Below, piece by piece: positions 61,486-64,000 of a DNA stretch of 64,000 nt (its first letter is position 1; every line of letters starts with the position of its first letter). Position numbers and translations under genes: made by a program. The DNA lies in assembly GCA_000381585.1 (NCBI GenBank), contig KB906733.1:697378-761377 (forward strand). Reading direction: 5' to 3'. The notes under the pieces are model-generated. The model searched no databases, was not told where the DNA came from, and worked only from the letters and a program-made list of their open reading frames with translations. This stretch comes from Acidobacteriaceae bacterium KBS 83 (GTDB taxonomy: Bacteria > Acidobacteriota > Terriglobia > Terriglobales > Acidobacteriaceae).

Positions 61486-62151
61486 ATGGGAGTGCGAACA
61501 TTAGTATCCTGGAGCAGCGGAAAGGACAGCGCCTGGACCCTGCACACGCTGCGGGAACAGGGCACATACGACGTTGTCGGTTTGCTGACAACCATCAACA
61601 GTGCCTTCGACCGCGTCGCGATGCACGGGACCCGCGCTTCCGTATTGCGCGCGCAGGCCGCCGCAGCAGGACTGCCGCTAATCGAAGTGCAGCTGCCGTG
61701 GCCCTGCTCGAACCAGCATTATGAAGCAGTCATGCGCGATGCATGCGCGGCGGCGGTAGCCGAGGGCATTGAGGCCATGGCATTCGGCGATCTCTACCTC
61801 GAGGATGTACGCCATTATCGCGAGGAGCGTCTGGCCGGAACCGGAATCAACCCCATATTTCCGCTGTGGGGCCGCGACACCACTGCACTCGTGCGCGAGA
61901 TGCTCGACAGTGGCCTGCGGGCCAAGCTCACCTGTGTCGATACCGCGAAGTTGCCTGCCTCTTTCGCCGGCCGCGAACTGAACACATCTCTGCTTGCAGA
62001 ACTGCCGCCCGGCACGGACCCATGCGCGGAGAATGGCGAGTTCCACACCTGTGCCTATGCCGGTCCGATGTTTGCGAAACCGATATCGCTTGTGCCCGGT
62101 GTGATGGAAGAACGCGACGGCTTCGTCTTCGCGGATTTCACCTGCGAATGA
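61486..62151 (+). CDS. Dph6-like ATP-binding protein (diphthine-ammonia ligase family)
   Basis: 221 residues, starting 7 nt after the PLP-enzyme gene. The N-type ATP pyrophosphatase motif is seen as WSSGKDSAWTLHTL (PP-loop). GDLYLEDVRHYREERL, FPLWGRDTTALVREML and ENGEFHTCAY are typical of the DUF71/Dph6 family. Bacteria do not make diphthamide, so the bacterial members must do another ATP-dependent amidation or adenylation; the substrate is unknown. Confidence 0.85.
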   Translation: MGVRTLVSWSSGKDSAWTLHTLREQGTYDVVGLLTTINSAFDRVAMHGTRASVLRAQAAAAGLPLIEVQLPWPCSNQHYEAVMRDACAAAVAEGIEAMAFGDLYLEDVRHYREERLAGTGINPIFPLWGRDTTALVREMLDSGLRAKLTCVDTAKLPASFAGRELNTSLLAELPPGTDPCAENGEFHTCAYAGPMFAKPISLVPGVMEERDGFVFADFTCE

Positions 62152-62161
62152 AGCAGTTCTT

Positions 62162-62719
62162 CTAATGGTTCGGGCGCTTTAGCCGGAATAGCACCGTGCC
62201 CGGGTCCTTGCCGCTTCCGTCCAGGACAAATCCGCATTTGCGCAGCACACCGATCGATGCTGCGAGATGCGGATACGTCTGCGCGCACACCGAGTGCGCA
62301 GGACTGTGCGCGAAGATCCAGGGGACCAAGCCGTTGATCGCTTCCGTAACATAGCCGTGGCGACGGAATTCCTTCAGGATCGAGTAGCCGATCTCCACTT
62401 CTTCAAGTGTTTCGGGAGGCCGCGTGCACCCGCACCCGCCAATCAGCACCGGTGGTGCCGAAGTCTGCTTGACCGCGACATAGCGGCACCATCCCCGGGA
62501 ATGCGGGTTGCGATGGATGCGTTCATACAGGTAGTCGATTGCCTTCTGGTCCCAGTACTCCGGCGGCCAGGTATTGGGCACAATCGCTCCGAGAAGCTGG
62601 CCCAGTCCACGCCCTTTGCGCTCCGCCTGCAGCATCGCCTCGGTAACGCTGATCAGTAGCAGGCGCGGTGTCTCAATGAGTTGCTCTGGGGAGGGGGCCC
62701 GCGGCCCTCGCGTTTGCAT
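62162..62719 (-). CDS. GNAT-family N-acetyltransferase
   Basis: 185 residues from ATG 62719 with AGGAG 6 nt upstream; longer in-frame starts up to 62893 lack family sequence. The acetyltransferase core shows PRLLLISVTEAMLQAE, VEIGYSILKEFRRHGYVTEAI (acetyl-CoA loop, with RRHGY in place of the RGxGx form) and ASIGVLRKCGFVLDG. RimJ/RimL-like type. Substrate unknown. It converges on the Dph6-like gene (10 bp) and diverges from the acyl-CoA dehydrogenase gene. Confidence 0.87.
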   Translation of the reverse strand: MQTRGPRAPSPEQLIETPRLLLISVTEAMLQAERKGRGLGQLLGAIVPNTWPPEYWDQKAIDYLYERIHRNPHSRGWCRYVAVKQTSAPPVLIGGCGCTRPPETLEEVEIGYSILKEFRRHGYVTEAINGLVPWIFAHSPAHSVCAQTYPHLAASIGVLRKCGFVLDGSGKDPGTVLFRLKRPNH

Positions 62720-62981
62720 GAAACGCTCCTGTGAGACTGAGCAGGTCGTGGACGCTGTCATCATCGGCCGCGCATCCGATACGTTCCCTGAAGTACAGGT
62801 ATAAGCGCGAAACAACGCTACCATTCGTCGCCCCAATGGGCAATTCAGCGAAAAACGCCGAAACGGAACAGCCACAGACGTATATAGACGCATATATTAG
62901 ATGGTTTTGTTCGACAGCAATTTCGCGCTCTCGTTCGGGGCGCGGCATGGTAGGATCATAGGTTTTCCCGGAGATCTACCA

Positions 62982-64000
62982 ATGAGTGCAGCCACCCTCC
63001 CCAACGCAGCCACCCACTCCTTCCGCCTGACCGAGGAGCAGGAGCAGCTGCGCCGAGAGATACGCTCCTTTGCCGCCAAGGAAATCGCACCGCATGTCAT
63101 GGAATGGGACGAGGCGAGCGAGTTTCCTTCTGCCGTCGTAAAGCAGCTTGGACGGATGGGCCTGCTGGGCATGCTGATCCCGGACGAACTGGGTGGCGCA
63201 GGGCTCGGATATGTCGACTACATGATGGCGATCGAGGAGATATCCGCCGTCGATGGCTCGGTCGGCATCATCATGGCCGCGCACAACTCCCTCGGTATGA
63301 ACCATATCTATTTGGCCGGAAATGCCGAGCAGCATCGCCGTTACATTCCAAAGCTGGCTACCGGCGAGTGGCTGGCCGCATGGGGGCTCACTGAGCCCGG
63401 CTCCGGCTCCGATGCCGCGGGTGCGCGCACCACCGCTGTCCGCAAAGGGGATCGCTGGGTGTTGAACGGCTCGAAGACATTCATCACCAACGGAGCCCAT
63501 GCCGATGTTTCCGTGGTGATTGCTGTGACAGACAAGACACAGGGCACGCACGGTCTTTCCGCTTTCATCGTTGAAAAAGGGATGCCCGGTTTTCGTCCAG
63601 GAAAGAAGGAGAACAAGCTTGGCTTGCGCGCCAGCGACACATCGGAGCTGATTTTGGAGGACTGCGAGGTGCCGGCCGAAAACCTGCTGGGCAAGGAAGG
63701 CGAAGGTTTTGTGGACTCGCTCCGCATCCTGGATGGCGGCCGCATCTCGATCGCCGCTCTCGCTCTTGGTATCGCACGCGGCGCCTATGATGCCGCGCGT
63801 AAGTATGTGAAGCAGCGCAGACAATTCGGCAAGGCGATCGCGGAGTTCCAGGGTATCCAGTGGAAGCTGGCCGATATGGCAACGCAGCTCGACGCCGCAC
63901 GATTGCTGACCCTGCGGGCAGCGGCGATCAAAGATGCCGGGAAGACAACGACCAGCGAGTCCGCCATGGCCAAGCTCTTTGCCAGCGAGGCGGCTGTGCG
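62982..64000 (+). CDS. Acyl-CoA dehydrogenase, C-terminus cut by window edge
   Basis: 339 codons visible from ATG 62982 (GGAG 8 nt upstream); open to the right edge. The FAD enzyme oxidises acyl-CoA to enoyl-CoA. The N-terminal helical domain ([22 protein letters not shown]) is followed by [29 protein letters not shown], the FAD-binding [36 protein letters not shown] and [19 protein letters not shown]. It then reaches [40 protein letters not shown]. The catalytic glutamate region near the C-terminus lies beyond the window, so chain-length class is open. Confidence 0.95.
   Translation, partial: MSAATLPNAATHSFRLTEEQEQLRREIRSFAAKEIAPHVMEWDEASEFPSAVVKQLGRMGLLGMLIPDELGGAGLGYVDYMMAIEEISAVDGSVGIIMAAHNSLGMNHIYLAGNAEQHRRYIPKLATGEWLAAWGLTEPGSGSDAAGARTTAVRKGDRWVLNGSKTFITNGAHADVSVVIAVTDKTQGTHGLSAFIVEKGMPGFRPGKKENKLGLRASDTSELILEDCEVPAENLLGKEGEGFVDSLRILDGGRISIAALALGIARGAYDAARKYVKQRRQFGKAIAEFQGIQWKLADMATQLDAARLLTLRAAAIKDAGKTTTSESAMAKLFASEAAV

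Overview
The window looks like a chromosomal segment of an acidobacterium (Acidobacteriota, probably class Terriglobia / family Acidobacteriaceae). The pointers are a PadR regulator followed by a MacB/FtsX-type permease with the N-terminal prefix typical of acidobacterial orphan permeases, two tandem VWA proteins of the acidobacterial type, a TIGR03118-like secreted protein, GC-rich codon use, and DAP-type cell-wall genes. This placement is inference; there is no rRNA gene to test it. I found no rRNA, tRNA, CRISPR array or insertion sequence.

Layout. 1-2571: PadR-permease operon read leftwards, preceded by a 40-bp operator-like palindrome. 2793-12905: accessory genes: a PNGase A-like secreted protein, a frameshifted Rossmann-fold gene, acetyl-CoA synthetase, a Tat-exported GH28 enzyme, a secreted beta-helix protein and a CadC-like winged-helix/TPR regulator. 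12910-16870: two sensor kinases converging on a shared CTAG stop; the 3' end of one is duplicated beyond the other. 17345-23204: a variant DXS, an RMD1-family protein, an MFS transporter, an SRPBCC protein and a DUF2127 membrane protein.

23468-48888 is the division and cell-wall (dcw) cluster: mraZ, rsmH, ftsL, ftsI, murE, murF, mraY, murD, ftsW, murG, murC, ftsQ, ftsA, ftsZ and a stand-alone penicillin-binding transpeptidase. The order is ancestral, but it is broken at three places: after mraY (TIGR03118-like protein, CGNR regulator, EamA transporter), after murG (Gly/His/Tyr-rich secreted protein on the opposite strand) and after murC (frameshifted secreted protein on the opposite strand). 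murB and ddl are absent from the cluster. The mraZ promoter is followed by four phased 10-bp repeats that look like MraZ operators.

48976-55517 continues with envelope and housekeeping genes: NAD(P)HX repair enzyme, TsaE, FabI, and a leftward operon with overlapping reading frames (DUF1015 protein, N-acetylmuramoyl-alanine amidase, GerMN protein, glutamate racemase). 55751-57881 holds the VWA pair. 58014-62151 is sulfur-amino-acid themed (cysteine synthase and a cystathionine gamma-synthase/lyase type enzyme) with an ICMT-like methyltransferase, a MarR regulator and a Dph6-like ATPase. The window ends with a GNAT acetyltransferase and an acyl-CoA dehydrogenase cut by the right edge.

The most notable non-textbook signals are two genes broken at simple repeats (G6 at 4976 and (TC)5 at 42833), the kinase 3'-end duplication, a long inverted repeat just before murD, hairpins that cover ribosome-binding sites, and a two-helix membrane insertion near the C-terminus of the TIGR03118-like protein.
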